A stretch of 64,000 bases of DNA from Ceratodon purpureus (lineage: Eukaryota > Streptophyta > Bryopsida > Pseudoditrichales > Ditrichaceae). Both the position numbers and the translations under genes were made by a program. Location of the stretch: the NCBI GenBank assembly GCA_014871385.1, contig CM026429.1:16782751-16846750 (forward strand), in the 5' to 3' direction. The notes beneath the pieces were generated by a model, which was not told the origin of the DNA, did not search any database, and was given only the letters and a program-made list of their open reading frames with translations. Position 1 is the first letter of the stretch; each line of letters starts with the position of its first letter. Positions 34,011 to 47,064 of this stretch are shown here, one piece after another.

Positions 34011-36505
34011 TTCAAGTAAACTAGGTTCCTTCTTTCAAATTAATCTCCAAATTAAACCTCGTACAGTAGTTGCAAAGAAAGGTTGTCCATCGTGTCAATA
34101 TCCTTCAAGCATCTTGATTATATCCTTCACTAACTCCAGAAGTTGTTGGAACAAATGACCATGTTGTGTTCCTTCGGTATAAGAAGAAGATTCCTTCAAG
34201 ATGTGTTGTTTGTATCATTTTTTTTAAATGCATGTAGGTGAAAACCACTTGTGTAGGGAGCCTCTAGAAAGTTTGTCGTAAACACTATAAGTCTGTCCTT
34301 ATACCTTGTGCTTTATGCGAAAATAGATCAAAGCAGCTGTGAGGTTTTTATGTTGCTGTACAATTGCACGTACAGATGAGCTTCCATAGAATAGGCAAAA
34401 CCAAGTAGTGTAAGGTCCTCTAACCTTTGCTTTCTTTGATGCTTGTTCCTCTCATTCAATTTTCGGTGTCAACAACACAACTTCCATTCCCTTCTTTGGT
34501 CGTCTTACTGACCACTTCTATTGGATGTTCAAACCAAGCTGCACTACCATCGTACTAGATGACCATATTCGTTATTTTGAGACAATTTCAGAACTTTGAG
34601 ACTTTTTGCCTACAATTTCAGCAATTGTTTTTAGACAATTTAAACTTTTTTTTGACTTTCTAATTATAGATTATCCTCGACTCGAGGATAATCTTCCCAT
34701 ATATAGTCAAAAAGTTTTTGACAAATATAGAATCAATCAAGAAATCAATGAAAAAGCTTTAGTCAAGCATTAAATTGAGACTATGAAAAGTCTCAATATA
34801 ACGAATATGGTATTCTAGATGTACACACTAGTATACACAAAGGCAAAATAGTTGACTCTCTTACACACTTTATAAGCAATCATCATATGTTACGCAAGTA
34901 GCCACTTATATACACTTTATACTAATGCTTAGTACCAAAGTTCACCGCATACTCAACACCGTAGCTAAAAATCTCAGTCAGGACACAGCTTCATCCTATG
35001 CATAGGACATATGCACTTACAGACAAGAAGATGGTCCTTTAAAGAGTCTTTTTAACTATCTCTTGTTAACCATTATGAGTGCAAACTTTTGATAAGATTG
35101 CTTGCACTATGCTCTGTTGTCCTGCAGCTAATGAGACAACGCTAGAATCTTGATCCCTCAGTTTATAGCCACGTATTGAGTCTTTACGGTGTGCTACATG
35201 GAATTCCATAGTATGCTAATATGGAAATTCACCAATAGCTTCATCACTTCTTTGTGCATGTCATACTCCATCTCCAACTTCTCATTGAAAACTGCAAAAT
35301 CTCGTTGCACACACATTGCTATCTCAAATTTGTTGAGAACAATAAACATACTACTTAGAGTTTTTTGTCTCGCCATTTTTACTCTTAAAAGCATGTACAA
35401 CACTTGATATCAATCAACAAATATCAATAAACAAAAACATTGGCAATTAGAACTAAGAGAGATTATAGATACATTAGCTGTCAGACTTCGACGAAGTTGT
35501 GAATGAACATCCTTGTTTACCGTTAGATAACAACTTCTTAAATGTATGCCAAAATTTGCATTATTAGACTATTGAAAATGCCAATTTTTTTAGTAATTCT
35601 TTTTACCGCCAAACATTGTTTTTTATTTTTAATAATTATTTGGCAATAGAGCCCCGAAGCTGTCCTTAACCTACGGTATGTTGATAATAATAGCATTCTT
35701 CAAGTGAATCTTTTATTCCTTGATATCAAAATTACTTTAGAAGTGCTCCACAAGGATTGATCATCTCTGAATCCATTGCAAGACTTTATTAGTTTACAAA
35801 TGTAGAGAGGTAGGTAATCCTCAAAAAAGAAGAATAAATAGACGTAAAAGACTTAAAATCAGCTCATATTACAAAAAATCCTTCCAAATCTTGCAATATT
35901 ACAAGGAAGGAATCATTTTGTTATCCAAAAAACTACTTTATGATTCTTGGTATTATTCCAAGTATCTCAAAGATCAAAAGTTAATGGAGGATGATAGAGC
36001 AATGGTGTTGGCAACCTACCTCTAAGGTCAAAATGCCTCCAAGCCAACTTTTGTCATCAATTAGTTGCTTGACTACCCTCCACCAGTTGCATTTAATGTC
36101 TTCCTATATATCCATGGTGGTGATTCTATCTTAGAAGTTTTTGTGAAAGATTCTTAGTCAAAATTCATTCCTTAAAAAGAAAACATCAATTTTCTATTGC
36201 AATTACTCCTCAATTTCTAAACTAATCAACATTTCTTCCAATTCCGGAGACAATAGGAGATTGGAAGAAGTCTATTATCATCATTATGTAGAACAAGGTG
36301 GAGTCATCAATCAATGTCTTCTCTTGGAATGTCATTGTCTTGTTTTGGCAAATACTATTTTTTAAATCGTAGATCGCCAAGAGCTCAATTTGTGATTCTA
36401 GTAAGGATTCAACAATGGTATTTTTTATTTTTTGTAATTGTGTGAGCATGGTAGTTAACTACTATCTTTAAGCATTGACCTTAGCATTGAGAGTGATAAT
36501 GAAGA

Positions 36506-36551
<46 letters not shown>

Positions 36552-37903
36552 TAGTATTATTGTGTTCTTTTCTCTTTTAAAATAAAATAAAATTTTGAAT
36601 ACCTTTTTGTAAATAATAATATAATCATATCTTAGAAACCACCTACATGTTGGCTAAAAACCCATTAAGATGATTGATTATTAGCAACAAGATTTGGTTG
36701 AGACAAAAGATACGTCTTTGCTATTGTATATAATATTTAGGATTTGTACTTGTTCTTGTAGTAGTATAATAAGAGGTTACCACTTTTATATTTATGCAGT
36801 ATCTTGTCTAGGTAGTGAGTAGGGAACGTGATTAAATTTGTTGCTCATGATTATATTTTTCTATTTTAAACATTTTCAGTTTTTTTTTTCAAGAAATGGT
36901 TTTTTTTTCGAGGAAGTAACCTTGTCAAATTGAACATGTGAATTTAACCATAATGATTTTAGGGATTATACTTGCTCATTTTGTCAGCTACGTACGAACT
37001 ATCAAAACACCTCACTAAGAAGCCCAAAAGAAGGCAAGGACCCACCGTAATATTTTTCCCCATTAAAGTGCCAAAAAGTTATATCTGCAAGAGGTTCACT
37101 TGAGAAAACAAGATAACATCCAAAACAATAAAACAATAAACATGATGCTCCAATTCAATCCTACATGCTAGAATCATCAACAAAGACGCCACAAGCTAGC
37201 CTTGTTCCTCAAATCAAGAAATATGTCACCATCGGATCGACCTTGAAAGATCAGAAAACATATCGACATAAATTCAGAAGAGACTTCAAAAACTGTCCTC
37301 GACCATGTGATAAACCAAAGAAGAACAAATCAGACATCAACTCCAATACAAACAAGGAATCATCAACCTATTTCAAATAAACAAATCATCGAAAAAGTGA
37401 TTTCATCGGAAACTGGAGAAACTGAAACTCCAACCCCTCCATACCGACATCCTGCCATGCTTCGCGAAGCAAGCCGTCACAGCACCTGCAGTAACTACAG
37501 ATGCCTTCACCTATACAGTACTCAGATTACTTCATAATAACTCTGATTACTTCATAATTACATTTGTAGAACATGTACATTGATATGTAGCCAATGCAAG
37601 ACATGTAAAAACTAATCCAAATTATGGAGGCAGCTAATTTCCCACGGAGTAAAAGTCTAATCACCAACTCTCATTTCGACGCCTCAGCGCCACCCCAGCG
37701 ATGCCACCCACTGACCCATCTGTACATACTCCACGCAACCATTCGGTGTCACCATTATCCAAAGCCCACAAAGCACCGCCTCCCGACCAGCGTCGCCGCA
37801 CAACAGACGGTGACACAAAACAGCGCTACCAGTCCAAGAATATTGCTGCGACCAACGGACGTACCCAAAGCCACCATTGCTAAGGGGTAACAAAGCCCTC
37901 AGG
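34011..37903. other. AT-rich intergenic DNA
   Basis: No gene can be supported. Frames up to about 90 codons show no motifs. It may include further decayed transposon sequence. GC content rises from about 37.4 kb toward the inverted duplication. Confidence 0.4.
36508..36549. repeat. (TA)n microsatellite, 42 bases
   Basis: Uninterrupted alternating TA run, apparent directly in the sequence. Confidence 0.95.
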
Positions 37904-40900
37904 TAACTTGTGGCTCCCTCGGAACAACTTTCATCGCCAGGATGGATGCTGGGCGCGTCGTGCGCCGTCGGATGCCCGCCATGGGGCCATCCCAGCCGTT
38001 GCTGGCGTCTGGCGCGAGCCCGCAGAGGGGACTCGCGAGGCGTGCCATGGCGAACTGGGTTCGGTGGAGCGGGAGTTGAAAATTGGGAGGAATTCGCGAG
38101 AGACTGAACGAGTTCCGGTGGGCGCACCGATCGGGCCGCGGACTGAACTGCAGCTGCATGCGAGCGCGGGGGGAGCTGGAATTCGCGCAATTCGGTGGAG
38201 TGGGGGACATTCATTCGCCCGGAGGCTCTGTGAGGGTTTCAATTTCTCGCGTCGCGGTTTGCAGTGAGCGGAGCAGTGTCAGCAGCGAGGGCGCGCGCGA
38301 CGCAGTGAGGGGCAGACGGGCGCCATGGCGACGCTGGACGTGACTCGCGCGGAGATCGCCTTCCTGGTGATGTATCTCAACAAGGCGGAGGTGCGCGACA
38401 AGATTTGCCGCGGCATCCAGTACGGGTCCAAGTTCATCAGCGCTGGCGAGCCCGGCGTTGCGCAGCAGGTGGACAAGACCACGAGCTTGGCCCGCAAGGT
38501 GTTCCGCCTGGCGAAGGTGCGTGCTGCGATGGAATTCCCGCGATGATGAATTGCGCTCTGGAATTCGGCTCTCATTCTTTTACCTGCGATACTTTTAATT
38601 CGTGACAAATCTATACTGTCTGCTTGCGGATGTTGGGTCTATGCCTCGTGGGAGAGTGGTGCTGCTGGAACCATCCGGGGCTAGAGGCGGGGAATCTTCC
38701 CACAGAGGAGTTGTAAATCTGTACGTGCGGGGAGAAGTGGTTGAGATTGAGTTGGGAGGAGTCGGAGTGAGATGAAAGCAATTTGAAGTATATATGAGCG
38801 CACAAGCTCTGGCAATGGCGAGAAATGTCATGGTGGTAATCGCCCAATTTTTAAAAGAGGCGGAGGATATGGATGCCTGGCTCCATCGCGTCCCGGAGTG
38901 GCAATGGTCGCAGTTTATGGAGTAGGTTGTGGAGAGGGCTTCGGAGTAGGTTATGTCATGGTGGCGTGGGTTTTGGTATGGTGGGCATGGCGTGGGCACT
39001 GACGGATTGATGTTGATTGGGTGCAGACCTTGAATGAGTTGAACGCCCTGCTCGCTCCGGCACCGAAGTCGACGCCATTGCCGCTCGTGCTGCTCGGCAA
39101 GGTAAGCAGCGGTGGAGCTCAGATTGTTGGATGCTTGTGTTGTGACGAGAGGGTTTGAGAGCACGGTGAATGGCGAATGGCGAAGGTGAGGGCTGTATTG
39201 TCTCCCGATCAGGGATGAAGATGCACAAGGCCAGTGCCCGAGGGAGGTCGTTCCTTGCGATTGTAGTTTGTTTCGTGACATGCCTTAAATGAACATGCGG
39301 ATCGGTCGGGATCAGCAGAGGTGCTTCTTACCAGACAGTTGGCAAATGCTGGTTAGTGGGCTGGGTCGCGTGGAAGTGGAGAATTTTGTCGTAGCGACGA
39401 CGTTTACGTGTGTGTTTTGTGACTTTGGCAGGCGAAGAATGCATTGGTGGGAACTTTCTTGTTTCTGGACCAGATCGTGTGGGCCGGAAGGACGGGCATT
39501 TACAAGGTATGGTGTGGTGTTGGTCGCGAGACGCTGTTAAGTGGCGTGTTGGACCTGCGTGGGGAGGTGTAGCATGGGCGCTGATGTAATCGTCCGGGTT
39601 GTGCAGGACAAGGAGCGTCTGGACATGATCTCGAGAATCTCGCTCTTCTGCTGGTTGGCGGGCACTTCGTGTACAACCCTTGTTGAGGTGAGGTGGTTGT
39701 CAGATTGGTTTTCGATGAGGCGCGCGGAGTGAACCTCGCGTCTGGCTACTTATTTCTGAAGATGCTTATGTCTCAGTCCCTTGCAATGTGTTTTCGTTGC
39801 GGAGCGGACGAGGGGTGGTATGTTGGATTGGAATGCGTTCGTCTGAATTGACGTAGACGTCTCCTTTTCTCAGGTTGCAGAAATCACTCGATTGGGAACC
39901 GCTACGAAGAAGGTGGCGAAGGAGTTGAAGCTTGCGAGGGGCACCGGCAGCATCGAAGAAGCTAAGCTGGTAAGCCATGTGCTCCTGGAGTGTGAAGGGG
40001 GTCGAGTGGACCAGTGGCAGTTCCAGGGTGCCAAATTCTTGTGTACACCAGGCATGAGAGATGAGTTAGCATCGGGGAGCGGAATGTGGGTGGCTGGAAT
40101 GGCGTGGTGTATTGCTGAGAGCTGGATTTGTGCATCGTTTTGCAGAGGGAACAGCGGAAAGAGAACCTGAAGAAGTCGAGGGCGAGATCGTTGAACCTGA
40201 TCAAGTCGTGCATGGACATTCTGGTGGCTGCTGGGTTGCTGCAGCTGGCTCCGAAGACCATCACACCACGTGTGACGGGAGCCTTGGGTTTCATCACATC
40301 CGTCATATCATGCTATCAGGTAAATGTTTTCTATGGGGCCAAACCAGCGGTATGTGAGTTCATTTAGTGTCAGAGAGGCATTTCGGAGTCCGATTGAGGT
40401 GGGAGGCGGGGAGGTGTTGGGAGGGAAGGCTACACGAACTTGTCCGTTGAGTACTGGTGTGCGGTGGGTTGGCTGGTGGGCGTCATTGGTTGCATGACGC
40501 ACGTGTGGTGATGAGTGAGTAGGCAGCGTGGTCTGGTTGTGGGCCGACTCACTGGCACATTGCTGGCGGACTTGTAAGGCAGGGTGCGATTTTGGTGTTG
40601 AGGGGATTTGGGGAGTATGAGGTTGGGTAGTGTCGGAATCACCGTCTGAGTGTGGAAGAGCATGGATGTATGGGTGTGAGTGAATCCTGACGGACGTGGT
40701 GTGGGATGTTGTTTGTGCACAGTTGCTGCCACCTCCACCAGCGAAGGCGAAGGACGTCTGAAGGTCGGAGGGGAATGAAGACTTGGTGCATGCAATCCGT
40801 GATAGGGCGATTTGGCCCGTGTAATTATGGCGAGGCTGTTAGTGTTGTGCGAGCTTGTACGATTGTTGGCGACTGGGGTGTTAGACTGCGGTCCGATGGC

Positions 40901-41262
40901 AAAGCGTAGGTTGCTTGTACCTGAGCGAGTGACGGTTCTCACTCGAGATTCAGGGAAGTGATATTTTTGGCTGAGTGAAGATCCGCCATTCGAGTGCCGT
41001 CGGCAGAGGGTGGTCTGGGACTCCATGGTGTGGTACATAAGTGCTTCATTTAATAATGTGATGTTACTTTCGAAGAATGACGTGTGTGGTTTGGGAATGG
41101 GGAATGTGTGTTAGTGCATGAGGTCATGGTAGGGGAGGTCTGTTGCGCGGGTGAAGCTGGAATGGCAGGTTTTGGGCTGGCACTTGAGTTTTGTTGTCGA
41201 ACCTGATAATCGGAAGTCGTGGGATTGATGCTTGCATCTAGGCCCTGGTTGTGAATGTTTTG
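37904..41262 (+). repeat. left arm of large inverted duplication (contains PEX11)
   Basis: The reverse complement of this arm matches 47065-50396 nearly base for base. At the outer edge homology ends within GAGCCACAxGTTA; at the inner edge it ends at GTGAATGTTTTG. The left arm is 3359 bases and the right 3332. The net 27-base difference falls essentially in PEX11 intron 1. The arm includes about 420 bases upstream of the ATG and 500 bases after the stop. Confidence 0.95.
38325..40761 (+). CDS. PEX11: peroxisomal membrane protein PEX11, seven exons (left copy)
   Basis: Exons 38325-38516, 39027-39101, 39432-39506, 39607-39687, 39874-39969, 40146-40319 and 40723-40761, all phase 0, give 243 residues. 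Blocks include MATLDVTRAEIAFLVMYLNK, GIQYGSKFIS, TSLARKVFRLAK, TPLPLVLLGK, LFLDQIVWAGRTGIYK, ISLFCWLAGTSCTTLVE, SLNLIKSCMDILVAAGLLQL and TPRVTGALGFITSVISCYQ. The short last exon adds LLPPPPAKAKDV. This is the plant PEX11C/D/E type and length. PEX11 remodels and elongates the peroxisomal membrane before fission. Every exon is identical in protein sequence to the inverted copy at 49975-47566. A run-on past exon 6 would give a shorter alternative tail, but the acceptor at 40721 fits the family end better. Confidence 0.94.
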
Positions 41263-43344
41263 TCCCGTACAAGTCTGATGGTTCTCAAATTTTTTTCATA
41301 TTATGCCTGTTGTCCATGATTAGAGGACCTTTCCCTTCTTGAGTTTTAGCCCTTTGCTTGTCCATATAGTTAATGTTCATGTCAGAACTTGTCCAGCCTG
41401 ATATGCAAATGGTGAACAGTCTACGATGGACACGCCCAGCTTCCAATTACTCTTTTTGTCTATTTGTGGATTTCCTTGATGAACTGTAATGCCTTTCAAT
41501 GATTATAAATTTACAAACACAGCCTGTTGAAAACAGAGATGATGAAGGTTTGGCACTTACTCGGACAACATTAAACCAGTTAACCAGAGACCAAATCAAA
41601 TAAATTGCTTTTTTTGAACGTTATTTTGAGACTCTTACTGACCGCATGGGAAGCGTCAAATATTTTATAAAGCTTTGTTCTCCGCCGACCCCGCACCCTG
41701 CTTCTCGTCATCCTATTTTATACAACTCTCCGTCCCTTCTCGAGCTCTCTCCATCCCTCAACCCCCATCACGGCCCACTTTGCTCTATCGGAATTCCGGC
41801 AACTATCTGTTGTTAACCTTCCTCAAGGAAAAATGGAAAGTATCATGCCTTTGGCGCTTCAACTTTTAACTACTTCTCCAACTTCTACATTTCTCCTTCT
41901 TTCCTGCAATGTTCTTTCCTGCATCGTAGCAATGGAGCACTCACAAAGTTCAAGGAAGAATGCGATGATGGAGAAGGCCAAACTACACAACGAGGTACTT
42001 TGCAATACTGTTCTAGTAGATATGGTGCCCTTGTACTGCACATCGGAGTTGCTTTTAAAAAAATTATGGATTTTTTAAAGTATGTGAAATTTGACAAGTA
42101 ATGTATCTCGGCGGAATCCTCAATGCTCATATTCCTACGGCAACATCACCATCACAAAATCTGTGAAGTTTAAACAAATGAGTACTCAAACCTTGTGATT
42201 TTTTAAAGTATGTGTATGCATATCACTACACACATTTTAAATAAGAAAGAGTTGAAAACACAAATAATGGAAATCCGTGAAGATTTGAATTTCAATTTGC
42301 AAGCTTGGAAATTTGGAACTTGCATTTGGAATATACTCATCTTCTTAAATAAAGAAATAATTTTTTAGAGATGTGCAACCATTAACACATTAATCCACAG
42401 AACTCCAAAATATTGCAAAATATCTCAAAATATAGTAATCACTTACGCCAAAAAACCAAGTTTATTACGTTCCGTAGTGGATGGTAGTGAAAAAAAATGA
42501 GAAAAAATAAACCATGGGGACCAAAAATATTGCCCCAAGTAATAAACCTTATTTTAGCCCCCCAACACAAATTTAGCCATGGGGTCAAATTGTCAAGGTT
42601 TGTTGCTCATGTTAACCAAACCTTTGGAAGCCAAACTACCCGAGCCTACGCGTTGAAGCTCCACCGATGGTACTTTGCTTGCGGGCCCTTGTCAATAAGA
42701 CAAGGGCAAGGTTTATCACAAGGGCCTCTTTTTGTCTTAAGCAAAAGAAATTATTGAATAACTTATGAAAGGGAGAATAGAATGGTAGCAAATCAACAAG
42801 TTGTCTAACTACATCTAAGACAATTTACCAAGGTATTAAATCTACTTTGGTAGTAGTATTAAATCTTGATTAGACTAACAAAGAAAACAATGATTGATTG
42901 CTAAGAAAAGCAATTGTAAGAGGAAAGAAAAAAAATAATCAATGATAAAAAAAGACTTTGCAAGTGCAAAAATGAGAGTATCGCAAGGAGATTTCATCTC
43001 AAAGTAATATTGCTTGCTAAGTGGTTTGGTTTTATTGCTTTTATACATGTACAACTTTATTTGACAAATTACAGTGAGATCTATTTTCTGTGGTAATTGA
43101 AAATATTATGGAAGAAATAAACAAACGGTAATGTTTTCATGATCAACTATTTACTTTTAACAAAAAGGTTAAGGAATAGGGAACTTGTCTCAAAATTGGT
43201 TTCAAAATGACAATACGTCTTTTATAAAGAATTATCTTAAAATTTGAGTACAAAAAAAGAAAAATAGAAACATAGAATTATCAATTAATTACAAAGGTCC
43301 GTATAGATATATAATTTACACTTATTAATGTGCATTGTATTATA
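41263..43344. other. spacer of the inverted duplication, left part
   Basis: No gene supported. 41690-41830 is C-rich and short frames there lack motifs. The rest is AT-rich. The mariner-like element begins at 43345. Confidence 0.4.
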
Positions 43345-44088
43345 CTCCCTCCGTCTTAGAATAATATCGTGATTTGCTTAATTCGACTGTTTTAAGGCCC
43401 AGACTGCCCAGACCCTTTGTCAGTCTTGAGTAACGCACTTTTAGGTGCTTTTGATGCTGACGCAGCAAATCGTGGACACATGTTTGTCTTCCGCACCAAC
43501 TATGCACTACACCGCACCGCACCGACTATTGATTTCAACTTATTTGAGCAGGAAGGCACCCAAAGCTCTTTGTCTATGCGTCATTTGTTCATTTAGTTCC
43601 TTGCAAGAGAGTGGTGTTAATTTCTTCTAGTATGTGAGCAGTAGGTATTTATACAATTGCAACAATTCCAGGAGTAGCGGCTAGTGATTGTTCAAACACC
43701 CCATCACTCTCGACAGACAGAAGCAGAATATAAAATCGAAGAATCTTGTGGATTGTGAAGGTGAGAGACTTCCTTGCAGCCTACTGAAAAATTGCAACTA
43801 TGTAAATATAATGCATACTGTTGAGATATGTTTCAATTTCATCTAGAGCATAATAGAGTAGATGGTATTAGAGCAGTTCGTCAGAACCGGGCTCATGGAT
43901 CTGACTTGAGGCGATTCATGTTAGAGGATGCCAGCTAGCTTGTGGACGGTGAAGGAGCTAGGTCACTGATCGATTGAAGCATCCATTGAAGATTCATTTT
44001 CCAGCATTGAAGAACTTGAGGTACGTGCTTGCATTCGCCATTGTGGTGCTGATCGGTTCCATTTGCGTTTACATTCGCCATTGTCTCC

Positions 44089-45410
44089 ATGGAGGCTAAT
44101 GCGAGACGAAAGCCCAATCTGACCAGCACCTAGCGCCGTGCTGTCATTGAATTCCTTCTATCACGGGTTCAGAACCCGGACAACCTCGCCAAGTTGATTC
44201 ATGACACTTTAAAAAAAGTTGGGATCCACTTTGAAGTTACTAGTGAGATCATTTCTCAGATTTGGCGCCGCGCTTTGCAATCCAAGGACAGTGGCAGCGA
44301 GGCTATGGACGTTTCATTACGAATGGCTGGCTGTGTTGGGCACAAGAAGAAGGAATTCAGCATTGATGCTCTCAAGGCTATCCCATTGAGATAGCGTAGG
44401 AACATGCGATCAATAGCAACCGCCATGGGCACATCAAAAGACATAGTTCAGCGTGTTGTGAAGGCATGAATTCTCAAGCCACACACAAACGCCATCAAGC
44501 CGTATCTAACTGATGCTAACAAGGTGAATCGAGTCAAGTTTTGCCTATCCATGCTCGATCATGACAATCCAGCCTAGTTCCAAGACATGATGAATACCAT
44601 CTACATTGACGAAAAGTGGTTTCACATCACGGAGCAAACATCCCGTTTCTATCTAGCACCATGCGAAGAACCTCCACAACACACCTCCAAAAGCAAGCAG
44701 TTCATAACAAAGGTGATGTTTATGGCTGCCGTCGCTGTCCCCTGATTTGATATGGGCCGCAACTATACATTCGATGGTAAGATTTGTATATTTCCATTCA
44801 TCTTGTAGGAACCCGCGAAAAGAAGCAGCAAAAATAGGCAGGCTAGGACATTAGAGACGAAGTGCATTACCTTCATAGATAAATTCGAGACACGCAAGAT
44901 GTTATCAGAGCAAGTCTTGCCAGCAATTCAGGCTAAATGCCACTGGCGAGGGAGGGGCAGAAGACGAGTTATGTTATCATACAACAAGACAACGCCAAGC
45001 CACATGTGCTCAATGATGATCCCAATCTGGCCAATGATTTGGTTTATGACTGCATGACAATCAAACTGATGAACCAACCAACGAATAGTCCCGACATGAA
45101 CGTGTTGGATCTTGGATTCTTCCTCGCAATTTAGTCCTTGCAACATCAACAACACACGTCATAGATTGATGATTTGATTGCTAACATCAAGAAAGCATAT
45201 CAAGGCCTACTAGTTGAAAAGCTAACCAATATATTCCTCACTTGGCAGCAGTGCATGATTGAGGTCGTCAAGCTCAACGGTGACAACAAATACAAGGTCC
45301 CACATATTGACAAGGACGGTTTGCGACGACGAAGCACATTGTCGTCCACTCTGGTGTGTCCTGCTAACGTTTGCTTGCAAGGATTCAATTTTGTTAATGA
45401 ATTGGAGTAA
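44089..45410 (+). pseudogene. broken plant mariner-like transposase (DD39D type)
   Basis: From ATG 44089 the frame carries an N-terminal helix-turn-helix region (LIHDTLKKVGIHFEVTSEII, SIATAMGTSKDIVQRVVKA). The catalytic blocks follow: IYIDEKWFHITEQTSRFYLA (first Asp), SKQFITKVMFMAAVA, IIQQDNAKPH (second Asp) and PTNSPDMNVLDLGFF (third Asp). These are the plant MLE DD39D signature blocks. At least six in-frame stops (TAG/TGA) and one frameshift near 44.9 kb inactivate it. The end near 45410 fits family length of roughly 440 codons. Confidence 0.88.
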
Positions 45411-45854
45411 AACACAGCGCTATCATGGTCATGCAGTGAACATCCTGGTTTTATTGGTAATCGAAGTTCAAGGTTTTCAAGGAGGACTGTCATGTGGAGT
45501 CTTTGGTTTGATCCGTCTCTATGTGAGTGCACTATTTCTCTGGTGTTGTGATTTGTAACCGACGGTTTGGGTTACTAGTTGGATGGTAGACCAGGTTTTC
45601 TAGTGGCCATCTTTATGCATGTGGTTGAAGCCATAGTGGCAGTAAAGCAAAAGTAGAGCCAGTCTAGTTCAAGAAGCAGCAAGGAACTTACAAGGTTCTT
45701 TCAATGCACACCTTTGACCTTGTCATTTATAGGATTTGCATGATATAGAATGTCCTCCTTCACCGGAGAAGCAGGAAATTATTCTGAGACAACCTTTTTT
45801 AGCAAATCAAGGTATTTTTTTGAAACAAAATTTTCACGCATTAGAGGAAAAATA

Positions 45855-46248
45855 GGGTCTCTTAAGGGCCTTGTAAGACAGCCCGGATTAGGTGAGCTTC
45901 CTGCCCGCTGACACTTCTGTGCGAAATTTGATTGGTGGATATCCTGCCCGTTGACAACAAAATTCGCCCCGTTGACAATAGGATTCGCCCCGCTGACAAC
46001 AGGATTCGGTACTGTCCAATGGGGTGACAGCAGTGGGCACACGCTCGGTGACAGTGTCATTACTGCTTGTATTGTCCAATGGGGGGGGTGGGGAAGGGAA
46101 GCGATTGGCTGGACCCCCCAAATGCCAACTGCTGGCACTGCTGGCAGCATTTGGCGACCTGTTGGCACCATTGGTGCCAGCAGGTAAAGTGCACGGGCAT
46201 GGCAAAAATTCAGGCACTGATTTCATGGAAAAGGCCCTTAGGAGACCC
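45855..46248. mobile_element. nested inverted-repeat insertion inside the MLE
   Basis: GGGTCTCTTAAGGGCCTT at 45855 is mirrored by AAGGCCCTTAGGAGACCC ending at 46248 (17 of 18 bases match). The 394-base unit is much more GC-rich than the host element. It contains short direct repeats (TTCGCCCCGTTGACAA, TTCGCCCCGCTGACAA and related, 45.94-46.01 kb) and two TGTCCAATGGGG copies. No coding region and no clear target duplication are seen. Family is undetermined. Confidence 0.6.
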
Positions 46249-46297
46249 CAAACTTCCCCTAATACAAATCAGGATATTATTCTAAGACGGAGTTGGA

Positions 46298-47064
46298 TCA
46301 AACAGACACTTAATTCACGTCGTTCTCCTCTGCAAACTGAAGTTTATCTCTCTCTACCTTCTACATTAGCTTGAATATGTCCTTCTCAATTGAACAAACT
46401 CAATAAGTTCTTTTAGTGAAATTATGTGGATATTATTCACATTGAGGGTCACTTGAACATTTGTATATTGATTTTAAATTGTCTTTTTCCTTATGATAAG
46501 AGGTGCTATATTTAAAAAGTATTCAAGGGCATTTCGACCTTTTTTAAAGGCATGTACTCAAGCATTCCAAGAACAACTTTAGAAGCTCATTTCACATTTG
46601 CAATTGGAATGTACATTGTAACTAAACCAAAAGGTAAGAGCAATAAATGGTAGATGGTGTATAAAGTGATTGTCATATAATGAAAAGTAGTACAAAAGTA
46701 TTTAATATTTTATCACAATATTATAGTACACTCCGATGTAATTCCATAACACTCAACCGTTTCCAAATCCAATCAATTAAATGTTCTCAATAAACTTTCA
46801 AACTTATCAAAATAGATAATTTCCCAAGGAGAAGTTCGAAAGCATGTTGTACCCAACTGAACAAAATCACTAAAACACACACAAACAAAAACGATACATA
46901 CAAATCAGGTTCCAATGGAAACTTGATGTTTCATAAGGACATACTCAACAACTCTGTAGAAAAGTCTTCTAACAAAAAGAAAATAAAACCTGAACAGATA
47001 GACCACAATAAAAGACACTCCCATAAACTTAGGCAACAGACTTAAAAACAATCAAACAGCTGAG
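46298..47064. other. spacer of the inverted duplication, right part
   Basis: AT-rich sequence with no recognisable gene or repeat. Confidence 0.4.

Larger units (their letters stand above)
43345..46297 (+). mobile_element. mariner-like (MLE) transposon, degraded, with terminal inverted repeats
   Basis: The left end CTCCCTCCGTCTTAGAATAA (from 43345), preceded by TA, is matched by the reverse complement of 46266-46297. The two share CTCCGTCTTAGAATAATATC and then TGATTTG. CTCCCTCCGT is the known terminus of plant mariner-like and Stowaway elements, which insert at TA. The right-hand TA is lost. The element is about 2.95 kb and carries the dead transposase plus a nested insertion near its right end. 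It occupies half of the spacer between the PEX11 arms. Confidence 0.85.

Noticed and set aside
37684-38267. overlapping frames on both strands upstream of the left PEX11 (and mirror at 50033-50515)
   Set aside because: GC-rich promoter/leader of PEX11; mutually overlapping frames in several phases without domains.
40430-41038. 202-codon antisense frame over the last PEX11 exon, identical in both arms (mirror 47289-47897)
   Set aside because: Low-complexity His/Thr/Pro-rich composition, no domain, and it overlaps a well-supported exon on the other strand. Its identity in both arms follows from the duplication.
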